From Roseovarius sp. M141 (lineage in GTDB: Bacteria; Pseudomonadota; Alphaproteobacteria; Rhodobacterales; Rhodobacteraceae), in assembly GCF_024355225.1 (NCBI RefSeq), contig NZ_VCNH01000008.1, positions 744,001 through 808,000 of the forward strand: DNA of 64,000 nucleotides, written 5' to 3'. The notes beneath the pieces are model-generated. The model made no database searches. It saw only the letters and a list, made by a program, of their open reading frames with translations, and was not told where the DNA came from. The position numbers and the translations under genes are program-made. Below are positions 45,624 through 53,875 of this stretch, in pieces; positions within the stretch are counted from its first letter, which is position 1, and every line of letters begins with the position of its first letter.

Positions 45624-47036
45624 ATGGCTTTATCAAACTGCGTGGACAGCGTCGAGCGTCGTGGCAACGTCTATTATCTGCGCTGGCGTGTCCCGGTCAA
45701 GTTTCGTGAAGTCGAGACCAAAGCCGAGATCAACCAATCGCTGAAGACACGAGATCCGGTCGGGGCACGGGGCCGCGCCGTTCTCAAGAAGAAGGCGTTT
45801 CAGAAGGTCTGGCAAGCGAAACTGCTGAACCAGAATTGGGGGCCATCCCCTGAGGCCTTCTCTGCGTCGATCGCATTGCTAGAGGATTTGCATCTGCCAT
45901 ACGTACCCTTCGAGGGGCTGGTGTCAGGACCGCTTGAAGAGCTTGTCTCCCGCATCGAGAAGATCACGCAGATTCCGGCGGACTCCCCAGTAGTGTCTGC
46001 GGCGTTGGGTGTGTGCGACGTACCCCACATCCGGATACTTGAAATGCCGAAGATCCTGGAGACGCGGTGGGATCACAAGATTCGTAGCAAGAACGCCGAC
46101 CAGAAGCGGCAATGGCGAAATCGTTACAAGCACGCCGCCCGGATTTTTTTGGAGGTCATCTCGAACAAGCATGTTCATGAGATTACCGAAGACGACTCGC
46201 GGCGTTATCACAAGCATTGGCAAGACCGCGTGAATTCCGGCAGTATCTCTGATGACCAGGGGGAAACGGGTGCGATATCTGCGGCAGATGATCGATGAGT
46301 ATCACGAGCTTGCAGGGACTCTCCCAAGCCAGCGATTCAATTCCATTGCCGGGTTCAAAGTCAAAGCGCTGCCGAAGAAGAAGTCGTCAAACGAGGGCGG
46401 TAAACTTGCTTTACCGAAGCCTTGGGTCCAGCGCTTCGTGCTTGGTGAGCTTGCTGACGGTATTGAAATCGATGAGCGAGTCGATGCAGGGATCATCATC
46501 GCCGAAACGGGCTGCCGTCAGACAGAAATCGTTCATATACCACCTGAGGACATCATCCTGGACCATCCGATTCCGCACCGTCGGATCAGATATGTCGAAG
46601 AGGGCGAGCATGTTCGCGACATTAAGAACCAGGCCTCGATAAGGATGGTGCCTTTTCTTGGGGCCGCCCTCGACGCAATGCGCCGTAATCCGGGTGGGTT
46701 TCCCCGGTACCGATCAAAGGGCAGTTTTTCCGGCGATATGAATAGTTTTTTGCGCCAGTATAATCTCTTTCCAGAACCGCCTGAGGGAAACAGGAGCTAC
46801 AAACACGTCACACTTGGGAAGAACGTGGGCGTGCTGCGCGAATGTCGAACGAGGAGCGCGCGTTCCTATTGGGACACTCCATTGGCAAGCTGCGTGGACG
46901 CCCAGTATATGGCGATGGGCCAGAACTGAAGCTCCGCTCTCTCTATGTGGAACTGGTCGCCTTCCCCACAAACACATGGCAACCGCGGCCCAAAGAGGAA
47001 GTTTGGGCGCTCATCAAGGAAGGGCTGGCTGAGTAG
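45624..47036 (+). pseudogene. tyrosine recombinase / phage-type integrase, two frameshifts
   Basis: Three overlapping reading frames give one integrase of about 470 residues. The first frame (45624-46250) holds a DUF6538-like N-terminus (VERRGNVYYLRWRVPVKFR) and the core-binding region. The second (to about 46810) holds the first catalytic Arg in ETGCRQTEIVHI. The third (to 47036) gives RHTWEERGRAAR, LLGHSIGK and the Tyr in GRPVYGDGP. The shifts fall in a run of five G near 46260 and in AAAC near 46803, so each could be one lost or gained base. It lies next to the truncated deiminase, as expected of an island integrase. Confidence 0.85.
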
Positions 47037-47072
47037 GACTACCACATTGCCTGAGCGGTTTCCGTCATTTCA

Positions 47073-47116
47073 GAAACGATCCGACCTCCCTTCCAGAAAA
47101 GAGGAGGGATCGTTTC
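47073..47116 (+). promoter_or_regulatory. hairpin enclosing the ribosome site of the 47117 gene
   Basis: GAAACGATCC (47073-47082) is the exact reverse complement of GGATCGTTTC (47107-47116), which abuts the ATG at 47117. The ribosome site GAGGAGGG (47101-47108) lies at the base of the hairpin and can also pair with CCTCCC (47085-47090), so the leader could hide it. Confidence 0.55.
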
Positions 47117-47491
47117 ATGACCCCAGAAGGACTCAAAGCCGCATACCACCACATCCTGGAGCTTCTGAAGACACGAGAGTATGGACGCAAGCTCGTCCCG
47201 ATCGCGAAGCATCTTGAGCGCGAGCTTCACGTGTTACGGAGCGACGAGGACGACTTTAAGCGATATCTGCGCATCGCTAAAATTGACGGCTCAAAAGCCT
47301 GCCGAGTCTGCGTGTTCCGGGCGTCAATCTCCCCTCTGACGCTGGCGCTGATGGTCCGTTCTGACAACTTTAATCGGTTCGGACAACTGGTCGCTGTGGC
47401 GTGCGGCCAGTGCCTTGTTCTTCGCCTTGGACGGATCATGCCCGCCCGTGTCGAGATCAAAACCACGCAGTTCGGCGACCGCCTCGATTGA
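47117..47491 (+). CDS. hypothetical protein, N-terminal ~60 residues look genuine
   Basis: 124-residue open frame. The first part (MTPEGLKAAYHHILELLKTR, then GRKLVPIAKHLERELHVLR) is a plausible helical protein behind a strong ribosome site. From about residue 60 the frame overlaps the 3' end of a minus-strand gene and loses protein-like character (Cys/Arg/Ser mix). The original gene was probably cut near 47295 and fused to unrelated DNA. I do not recognise a family. Confidence 0.45.
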   Translation: MTPEGLKAAYHHILELLKTREYGRKLVPIAKHLERELHVLRSDEDDFKRYLRIAKIDGSKACRVCVFRASISPLTLALMVRSDNFNRFGQLVAVACGQCLVLRLGRIMPARVEIKTTQFGDRLD

Positions 47492-47914
47492 CCTTTGTCC
47501 ACGGATGAAATCACCAGCCTGTTCCGGGTGCTCCTGACAAATCAGGACCTCACCACATGTCGCGCGATAGGCGTTCAACATTTCGAGGTTCGTGGTTTTT
47601 TCGAACTTCTCGGTGAGCTTCTTTGGATCGCTGTTAAGCGAGACGAACCAAGCACCTAGGAAGGCATCCTGGCTGAAATCCAGGGGGCGACCTTGGGCGA
47701 TGGCCGCAACGTCAACACCGACGGCCCTTCCGGCCGCTGCCTCTGTTCTCGCGATGATGCGAGCTTTACGTCGGATCTCCGCTTCCTCAAGACGGCTTGC
47801 CTCGGCAGCGTCGGCCTCACTTTGCGCAAGATCAGCTTCCTTCTGGCGAAGCCCGAAGGTTTTCTTGGCGAACTTGACCAAGAAGTCGTAAGCGGGTCGG
47901 ATGAGCGAGATCAA
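47324..47914 (-). CDS. hypothetical coiled-coil protein, probably the 3' part of a larger broken gene
   Basis: 196 residues from a TTG at 47914. It contains a charged helix at about 22-66 (RQKEADLAQSEADAAEASRL) and a mixed region after residue 70 (DFSQDAFLGAWFVSLNSD). The same frame is open upstream past the TTG with plausible residues (LNYGPNAPKDEDERTALIS), which connects to the neighbouring frame at 47959-48078. Together with the fragment at 48068-48400 it may be one protein of about 350 residues. No family recognised. Confidence 0.5.
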   Translation of the reverse strand: MISLIRPAYDFLVKFAKKTFGLRQKEADLAQSEADAAEASRLEEAEIRRKARIIARTEAAAGRAVGVDVAAIAQGRPLDFSQDAFLGAWFVSLNSDPKKLTEKFEKTTNLEMLNAYRATCGEVLICQEHPEQAGDFIRGQRSIEAVAELRGFDLDTGGHDPSKAKNKALAARHSDQLSEPIKVVRTDHQRQRQRGD

Positions 47915-47958
47915 CGCCGTTCTCTCATCTTCGTCTTTTGGCGCGTTCGGCCCATAAT

Positions 47959-48078
47959 TCAGGCCTTCCGGCCTTCCGGCCTTTTTGGCTTTGGCGGCCG
48001 ATAGTCGATCTGACGATGTTCAATGGCATCGACGCCGACTTCAATGGCTTTCATCTTCGCCTCGGCATCATGCGACAT
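47959..48078 (-). CDS. short reading frame linking two parts of a broken coiled-coil gene
   Basis: 39 residues (MSHDAEAKMKAIEVGVDAIE start) from an ATG inside the end of the 48068-48400 frame. It ends in PPKPKRPEGRKA within a GGCCTTCC repeat. Either it is a tiny coupled gene or, more likely, the middle of one protein split by two frameshifts. Confidence 0.4.
   Translation of the reverse strand: MSHDAEAKMKAIEVGVDAIEHRQIDYRPPKPKRPEGRKA
47962..47981. repeat. 2.5-copy GGCCTTCC tandem repeat at a frame junction
   Basis: GGCCTTCC occurs twice head to tail and is followed by GGCC. The repeat lies where the reading frame of the broken coiled-coil gene changes. Loss or gain of one 8-bp unit would shift the frame by two. 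Confidence 0.7.
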
Positions 48079-48400
48079 CTGACGACCGCGCGTGAATCTC
48101 TTGTTTGGCCCGCACTGCCTTGCTGTCGGCATCGCCTTCGCGGACCAGCAGATCGATTTTTTGCCTCGTGACCCCGTTTGAAGCCTTGGCGCTCTCTTGA
48201 AGGGAACTGTCGGCTTGTCTGACGATGTTTGCGAGGGCACCTTCGTAGGTAGCCCGCGCCGCCTTCGCAGCTTCAGCCAGCTCACGGTCTTTCTTCTCCT
48301 GTGCCTTTGATGCCTTGGCCGCATCCGACGGTGGCTGATTATGCACCACAAATACGGGGACCGGTGTGCTCATTGGGCGGCCCAGATCAGCCGTCCGCAT
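48068..48400 (-). CDS. hypothetical coiled-coil protein, probable 5' part of a broken gene
   Basis: 110 residues from ATG 48400, which has a textbook AGGAGG site 4 bases before it. After MRTADLGRPMSTPVPVFVVH comes an Ala/Lys/Glu-rich helix (KAQEKKDRELAEAAKAARAT) typical of a coiled coil. The frame ends in SSDVA, but a neighbouring frame continues with MSHDAEAKMKAI in the same style, so the stop is probably due to a frameshift. I cannot assign a function. Confidence 0.55.
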   Translation of the reverse strand: MRTADLGRPMSTPVPVFVVHNQPPSDAAKASKAQEKKDRELAEAAKAARATYEGALANIVRQADSSLQESAKASNGVTRQKIDLLVREGDADSKAVRAKQEIHARSSDVA

Positions 48401-48537
48401 CGCTCCTCCTGGTCGGCTCCGCAATAATGCGGACCTGACCAAACTGCCGGGATTTCTCCTGCCCCGGCGGTCTTGACGACATCGATGAAATCGAAACGCG
48501 CGGATTGCACGTCGTCCGTCTGCGCCAGGAGATCCCC

Positions 48538-48741
48538 ATGAACGTTCACTATCTGAACAACGAAGCCCGTGAAGATATTCTGGAAGATGCCATCGAAGAT
48601 GCGCGAAAGTTCTTCGCACGCGAGTGCACCACGCTCAGGGAGGTCTGCGACTGTCTCGACGATGCCGTAGCGCGGGACGCGGTCGAAGAGCTGGTTGGGC
48701 TGTTCGATCACTTAAATCCGGCCCGGAGAAGATCGTCGTGA
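48538..48741 (+). CDS. small acidic hypothetical protein
   Basis: 67 residues from ATG 48538 behind CAGGAG. It starts MNVHYLNNEAREDILEDAIE and is mostly helical and acidic, ending in LFDHLNPARRRSS. The last codons may be foreign, since the IS66 remnant begins 150 bp later. No family recognised; small proteins of this kind are common on mobile elements. Confidence 0.5.
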   Translation: MNVHYLNNEAREDILEDAIEDARKFFARECTTLREVCDCLDDAVARDAVEELVGLFDHLNPARRRSS

Positions 48742-48891
48742 TGCTGGGCCGGATCGTTGGTTGCTTGATGTCGGTGCCTTTCGCGTTCGTCGATCTTCTC
48801 GATCAAGAAACAAGGCTCAACGGTACCATGAGCAACGCGCTTAATTTCTACGGACCACGACTTACGGTAACCGCGCCATTGAGACCGCAGC

Positions 48892-50245
48892 TTATGCGGC
48901 TTGACTGTCGGTTGTGGATGCCAGCGGCGCCCAATTCCACGGTAATAATTCATCGAGCCTGTTGATCTTGTGATCGTGGATGCGGTCGAGGATGTCGGCG
49001 AGATAGGCCTGCGGGTCGAGACCGTTGAGCTTGGCGGTTTCGATGATGGTCATAGCGCGAGCGAGGGTTTCCGCACCGGTATCGGCCCCTGCAAATAGCC
49101 AATTTTCCTTCCAATGCCAATTGGACGCAAGGCGCGCTCGGCGGGATTGTTGTCGATAGCGACGCGGCCATCGGTCAGGAACAGGCTGAAGGCCTCCTGT
49201 CGACTGAGGCCATAGCGGAATGCCTTGGCCAGATCGCTTTTGCCCGGAATGCGCAGGAGTTGTTGCTCTGACCAAGCAAAGAAGGCCGTGACCTTTGGTT
49301 GGCTCAACTGTTGACGCGCGGCATGGCGGACACCAGCGGGTTGACCGTTAATGTCGCGCTCGATGTCGTAAAGCTTGCCGATCCGGTCGAGCGCCTCGCG
49401 GGCAATCTCGGATTTTGTCGAGGTCCAAAAATCATGGAAGTCACGCCGCAGATGGGCCTAACAGGCTGCCTCTCGCAAACGCCGCCCACTATTGGATTCA
49501 GGCTCGTAAAGCTTGGCATAGCCCTTGTAGCCGTCCGCCTGCAGGATGCCGCGGGCATTGGCCAGATGGCTGAGGACGTGCTCTTCCTTCCAGTTCGGTG
49601 CGAACCGATAGACCGCACCGGGTGGCGCGGCACCCGCCCATGGGCGCTGATCGCGCACATAGGCCCAGATCCGGCCTTGCTTCACACCTTTGCCAAGCCC
49701 TTTGTATTTCTTGGAGCGGTCCAACACCCGGATCGGCGTATCATCTGCGTGCAGCAAATCGCTGCCCATGATGTCAGCCTCAATGCGCTCGATCAGCGGC
49801 GACAGGGTCTTCATGGCGCGGCCACCCGGGGCTCCGCCCGTTCACACCTCAGACTGTCCACTGGACAGTCTGTCGCTTCGCGAACCGGTGTTCACCCAGC
49901 CGACCAGCGTGCTTTCGGGGATGTCTGCCCCCATGCGTTCGAAGATCTCGTGCTGGCGATATAACGGAAGGTGGTCGTCGAACTTCGAGACCAGCACATG
50001 CGCCAGCAGGTTCGGGCCTGCCATACTGCCCGGGATCGGACGGCTTGGCGCGGGTTCCTGCACGATCCGCTCGCAGCGGCGGCAGGACTTCTTGATCCGG
50101 GCGATCTGGATCACCTTCATCTGCGCGGCGATCATGTCGAGGAGTTCGCTGACATCCTCCCCCACCACGCGAAGATCGCCGCCACAGTCAGGGCAGCAGG
50201 TGCCGGGGTCCAGTTCACGCCGCTCGCGTGGGGTCGTATCCTCGA
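48892..50245 (-). pseudogene. IS66-family transposase (TnpC), degraded
   Basis: Reading from 50245 down, successive frames give CCPDCGGDLRVVGEDVSELL (zinc-finger-like part), FDDHLPLYRQHEIFERMGAD, the catalytic core start LLHADDTPIRVLDRS, KSEIAREALDRIGKLYDIE, NNPAERALRPIGIGRKI with the last catalytic Glu, and the end LDELLPWNWAPL. At least three frameshifts break it. A 60-bp insertion with a 23-bp palindrome interrupts it at about 49825-49885, and the N-terminus is lost at the junction with the 50.2-kb gene. No TnpA or TnpB genes remain. Confidence 0.9.
49850..49872. repeat. 23-bp perfect palindrome inside the IS66 remnant
   Basis: CAGACTGTCCA (49850-49860), a single C, and TGGACAGTCTG (49862-49872). 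It lies in a ~60-bp stretch that does not belong to the transposase reading frame (which resumes on either side), so it marks a nested insertion. Confidence 0.75.
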
Positions 50246-51025
50246 AAAAAAGTTTATGGGCTAACCATCACAGCCCGCTGCGATTTTGCCCAGAGTAAAT
50301 ACCCAGTGTTAAACTATCTCCCAATAGTTACACTTCATGACTGGTTCAGGCGTGATGGGTTGGAAATTTTGATGGAGGCCGAGTTAAGCGAGCAGGAGGG
50401 AAATATCAGGAAGATGCTAAGGGATGCATCCATACCTGAAAGCATGCCTAAATCAGTACCGCTGACGACCATCGCTTCTACTCATTTTCCTCTGGATGCG
50501 GGTACAAGAAAAGAGAAAGACAAATCAAAGAGGTTTCACGATTTAGTGGATGCTTACTGTGATTTTCAAGGCGTACAAAACGGGTGTTCGGATGATGTTT
50601 ACGCTTGGTTCGCCCGGCATAGGTCAAGAAAAATTACAGATCTGATAAGGCGATTAAGCAAGCATGCTGTCGCAGGGCATTATTTGCTTGAATATATATC
50701 AGAAGACGAAGAAATGGCTTCGGGCTATGTGTGCTTGTTAAGAGAGGTGAGCACCATCCCTCGCGTGATTGCTGAAAAAATTTCGGTAGGCCTCGATGCG
50801 CAAACCCATTCCGATCTGTCTGGTGGCGGATGCATCAATGTAAGCGCCTTGGAGATTGATCACGGTGATATGGCTATGCCGGTTTCCGAAATAGCCTCGC
50901 CAGCAATAGAACACATACTGCAAGCCTTCTCTCTGCTTTATGGAAGGATTGGCATAGCTGATCCACATATGCCAACGATAGAATTGCTGGAGAGGGCGTG
51001 CCTCGAAGCGTCAGATGGAGCTTAG
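50228..51025 (+). CDS. unrecognised protein, first gene of a helicase-linked module (5' end lost)
   Basis: Up to 265 residues. The first ~10 codons derive from IS66 DNA, so the native start is gone and the GTG at 50228 is accidental. Genuine protein begins around VYGLTITARCDFAQSKYPVL, with LPIVTLHDWFRRDG next. It is soluble and has no transmembrane segment, signal or motif that I can name; Cys in ARCDF and a central DDVYAWFARHRSRKITDL segment stand out. Codon use is AT-rich, unlike the chromosome around it. It ends 1 bp before the helicase start, so the two form an operon. A nuclease, regulator or sensor role in a defence system is possible but unproven. Confidence 0.65.
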   Translation: MGSYPRKKVYGLTITARCDFAQSKYPVLNYLPIVTLHDWFRRDGLEILMEAELSEQEGNIRKMLRDASIPESMPKSVPLTTIASTHFPLDAGTRKEKDKSKRFHDLVDAYCDFQGVQNGCSDDVYAWFARHRSRKITDLIRRLSKHAVAGHYLLEYISEDEEMASGYVCLLREVSTIPRVIAEKISVGLDAQTHSDLSGGGCINVSALEIDHGDMAMPVSEIASPAIEHILQAFSLLYGRIGIADPHMPTIELLERACLEASDGA

Positions 51026-51026
51026 A

Positions 51027-53078
51027 ATGAGATATATTTGTATAGATGATGGCGCTGTCGCAGAGCTAATTTCGGGACGAGAATTCCAGTCTGTCGACTT
51101 TGAAGAAGGCGATGAATTGATCAGGTCTTTGTCTGGTATTGGCGCCTTTATGATCAGAGATCGTGTAATAACACACTTTCAGGATGCAGATGGCGTATTT
51201 TTGACGACAGGTGGCTCCTGGAAAAATAAAAAATATCTGGTTATTGATTGCGATCAATCCAAATTATTCACCCAGCTCCCAAAGTCAGATTCTCTCACTT
51301 CCTTTCAAAAGTTACTCCGATTCTGTTCCAAGATATGGAGTAATGGGCTGTACAATAAGTCGGAAAAGATTATCACCGGAACCACGAAAGCAATTGTGTT
51401 TCCCTTGAATTACGCCGCGAATTCGCGATTCAGGATCGCAATAGAGCGGGATCCGAGCAATGACCGACTGACCAAAAGAGACATGCAAGGTCGTTTTCTT
51501 TTAGTGTATAAGTCTGGTTCCGCCGGTGCGGACTCGGCTACCGAAGTCGCGGACGAGAGTAACTTTCGGAAAGTGTTTGAAAGGCTTCCTGAGGTTTACC
51601 GTAATGTTCACAAGCTTTTGGACGAAAAACGAACTGAAAAGGCTCAGGATGGACAAATGGTCTCCACGGCGCTTGATTATGCGCCAAGTGTCAGACGTTC
51701 TGCATTCTTGCCTTATGGGGAATGGATGCCACTTCTGACTTCTCAACAGCGCAGCTTCATTCGGTCGCCGTTTTCAACTCCTCACCGACTTCAAGGTCCG
51801 GCCGGAACAGGGAAGACCTTAGCACTGATGCTCCGGACCATCGAATGTCTGAACAAGGCAGAAAATAAGCAAACGCAGTGCAACGCATTGATGGTGACGC
51901 ACAGCGAAGCGACGCGGCAATCTATTAAAACGTCTTTGGCCGCGATCGACGAGAACAAATTTCAAGATCGAGAGCGTAAAGTCGAACTGGCAACCTTGTC
52001 TGTTGAGACCTTGGCATCTCTTTGTGCAAGATTCCTGAGTCAGTCCATTAGCGAGAGTGAGTTTATAGATCGAGATGCCCAAGACTCAAAAATTCTTCAA
52101 CGGTTCTATATTGAGGAAGCGATTGGCCGAGCCCGCGAACATGATTACGCTGCATACAAACCGCATCTGAGCCCGCAATTTAGGGATTTTCTTGAAGGGT
52201 CCGATGTGGAAAATTTAGCACCGCTTTTTCAGCATGAAATTAGCATACTAATAAAAGGAAGGGCAGGCGACTCGTTCAATACCTATCAGAACTGCCCGCC
52301 CATTTCGTTTGGCCTTCCAATTGAAAACAATGCTGATAAGGGTTTTGCATTTTCGGTTTTTGAGCGTTACCAGGGACAACTTGCTCAAAATAGTCAGTTT
52401 GATACGGATGATGTCGTAATATCGGCCATAGGGCAGCTCGATACACCAATCTGGAGAAGGCGTCGTGCGCGTGAGGGCTTTGACTTTATCGCAATTGATG
52501 AAACTCATCTATTCAACATAAATGAGTTGCACGTGTTCCATCATTTTACGAGAGGAAGCGATCAACTTCCAATTTCATTCACGGTCGATCAAGCTCAGGC
52601 CGTTGGAGATCGCGGATGGGGGAGTGTCGAAGCCTTTTTTGAAGGAATGTCAGAGCCATCTGGCAAACACGTGCAAAAAACGGTGCTGTCAGCGGTTTTC
52701 AGAAGTTCACCGGCGATACGTGATTTTTGCCACTCGATACTTGCTTCGGGCGCGACGCTTTTTTCGAACTTTACTGACACACTGAATCAGACTCAAAGTG
52801 CCTTCACAGTTGAAGATGAGCGACGATCTCAACCTATCAGCTACTCCGAGTATGCGGATGATGCTACTTTGATTTCATCCGCCTTTGAAACGGCAGAGGC
52901 ACTAATGTCCAAAACTGACTCCAGTAAATCGCAGGTCTTAATTACTTCTCTGGATGACAGCTTGATCGAAAAGATGCAGGAATATGCAAGAGGAAAAATA
53001 AACCAATTACATATCTTGATCGACGAGGCGATTACACGACAATCCAAAAAGCGGAAAATTCTGGGCATTTTGTTTTAG
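51027..53078 (+). CDS. UvrD/Rep-like superfamily 1 helicase with novel N-terminal region
   Basis: 683 residues in this frame; the natural protein is longer and continues in another frame to 53332. Residues 1-230 are an N-terminal region that I do not recognise (RYICIDDGAVAELIS onwards). The helicase core then shows the Q-type element LTSQQRSFIRSP, Walker A QGPAGTGKTLALML near 255, Walker B FDFIAIDETHLFN near 490, motif III SFTVDQAQAVGD and motif IV AVFRSSPAIRDFCH. ATG 51027 has GGAG six bases upstream and follows the partner gene's stop by one base. AT-rich like its partner. It probably unwinds or translocates on DNA within a two-gene defence-like module. Confidence 0.8.
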   Translation: MRYICIDDGAVAELISGREFQSVDFEEGDELIRSLSGIGAFMIRDRVITHFQDADGVFLTTGGSWKNKKYLVIDCDQSKLFTQLPKSDSLTSFQKLLRFCSKIWSNGLYNKSEKIITGTTKAIVFPLNYAANSRFRIAIERDPSNDRLTKRDMQGRFLLVYKSGSAGADSATEVADESNFRKVFERLPEVYRNVHKLLDEKRTEKAQDGQMVSTALDYAPSVRRSAFLPYGEWMPLLTSQQRSFIRSPFSTPHRLQGPAGTGKTLALMLRTIECLNKAENKQTQCNALMVTHSEATRQSIKTSLAAIDENKFQDRERKVELATLSVETLASLCARFLSQSISESEFIDRDAQDSKILQRFYIEEAIGRAREHDYAAYKPHLSPQFRDFLEGSDVENLAPLFQHEISILIKGRAGDSFNTYQNCPPISFGLPIENNADKGFAFSVFERYQGQLAQNSQFDTDDVVISAIGQLDTPIWRRRRAREGFDFIAIDETHLFNINELHVFHHFTRGSDQLPISFTVDQAQAVGDRGWGSVEAFFEGMSEPSGKHVQKTVLSAVFRSSPAIRDFCHSILASGATLFSNFTDTLNQTQSAFTVEDERRSQPISYSEYADDATLISSAFETAEALMSKTDSSKSQVLITSLDDSLIEKMQEYARGKINQLHILIDEAITRQSKKRKILGILF

Positions 53079-53332
53079 GTCACGCGGATTTTGTTGGCGG
53101 CCTTGAATTCAACGTTGTAGTGGTCGTCGGCGTCGATAAAGGGCGAGTTCCCAAGGAAGGTGAGTCGACTGACTCGAACTCAAGAAATTTCTCGTCTTAT
53201 GTTGCTCACAATCGTCTTTATGTGGCCGCCTCTCGGGCAAGATACGCTCTTCATCTATGTGGAGTAAGATCAAGAGGTCCAAGTCAACTTCTTGAAGTTG
53301 CATTTTCGAATGGCATCATTAGCAAAGACTGA
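53079..53332 (+). pseudogene. C-terminal end of the helicase in a shifted frame
   Basis: The frame holding this segment contains TTIQKAENSGHFVLGHADFV (starting near 53043), GGLEFNVVVVVGVD and the motif VI-like NRLYVAASRARYALHL, exactly the end expected of a UvrD-type helicase. It joins the 51027 frame after a single-base shift around 53020-53040. Without it the protein lacks motifs V and VI and should be inactive, unless the shift is a sequence error or is bypassed by ribosomal frameshifting. Confidence 0.8.
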
Positions 53333-53514
53333 CTGTGTACCAACGCTGGTTCGCAAACGTGCACGGACTTGGAAAGCAGATTTAGCACGAGGGCGTTTTC
53401 CCCGCACCGCATCAGGTGCGCGTGCCTTTGTGACGCACCTGACGCGGGACGGCTGCGCCGGATGAACGGGTTTCGTCGTGTCGGTTTTCTCACCGACAAT
53501 GGGAGAGTATTATG

Positions 53515-53640
53515 TTCGACCTTTCCTATCCCACCTGGACCGAGCCGCCGACCGACGGCGAGATCGTCTGTTCCGTTTTCCCGTATACGAGGAACCCAAC
53601 GAGCCTCGTGTCAAGGTGCGTCAATGTCTTGCTGTGGATC
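53515..53640 (+). pseudogene. short 5' remnant, possibly of a PemK/MazF-like gene
   Basis: ATG 53515 follows GGGAGAG. The first frame gives MFDLSYPTWTEPPTDGEIVC, and the next frame continues FRFPVYEEPNEPRVKVRQCL. The combination resembles the start of PemK/MazF-like toxins (DGEIV, FPxxE, KVRxxL). The gene is then cut by an IS3-type fragment. The assignment is tentative. Confidence 0.3.
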
Positions 53641-53822
53641 GGCGCGATATTAAATTTATGGTCGCTATCCGTTGTGACCTTGTGCTTGCGCGTTCGCACG
53701 ACCGATATGCCGTTCTGACGCATCAAACGGCCTACGCGGCGATGCCCAACGTCCAAGCCAATCTCCTTCAGCTCCTCCGTCATCCGTGGATAGTGAGGTC
53801 GAGGCACATTGCATCGTTCCAT
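53617..53822 (-). pseudogene. IS3-family transposase OrfB fragment
   Basis: A piece of about 60 residues containing YPRMTEELKEIGLDVGHRRV, GRLMRQNGISVVRTRKHKV and HKFNIAP, the HTH_21 part of IS3-type OrfB just before the catalytic domain. Both ends are missing; the DDE core does not follow. It overlaps the upstream edge of the exonuclease gene's promoter area. Confidence 0.8.
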
Positions 53823-53875
53823 ATCTCGGTGGCCAATCCTTCACTAACAGCGGTATCCACAAGGTGAGACACGGT

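Noticed and set aside
50228-53332. Assignment of the helicase pair to Gabija or Hachiman
   Set aside because: There is no OLD-family ATPase/TOPRIM nuclease motif in the first protein, and the helicase is UvrD-like (superfamily 1), not the superfamily 2 type of Hachiman.
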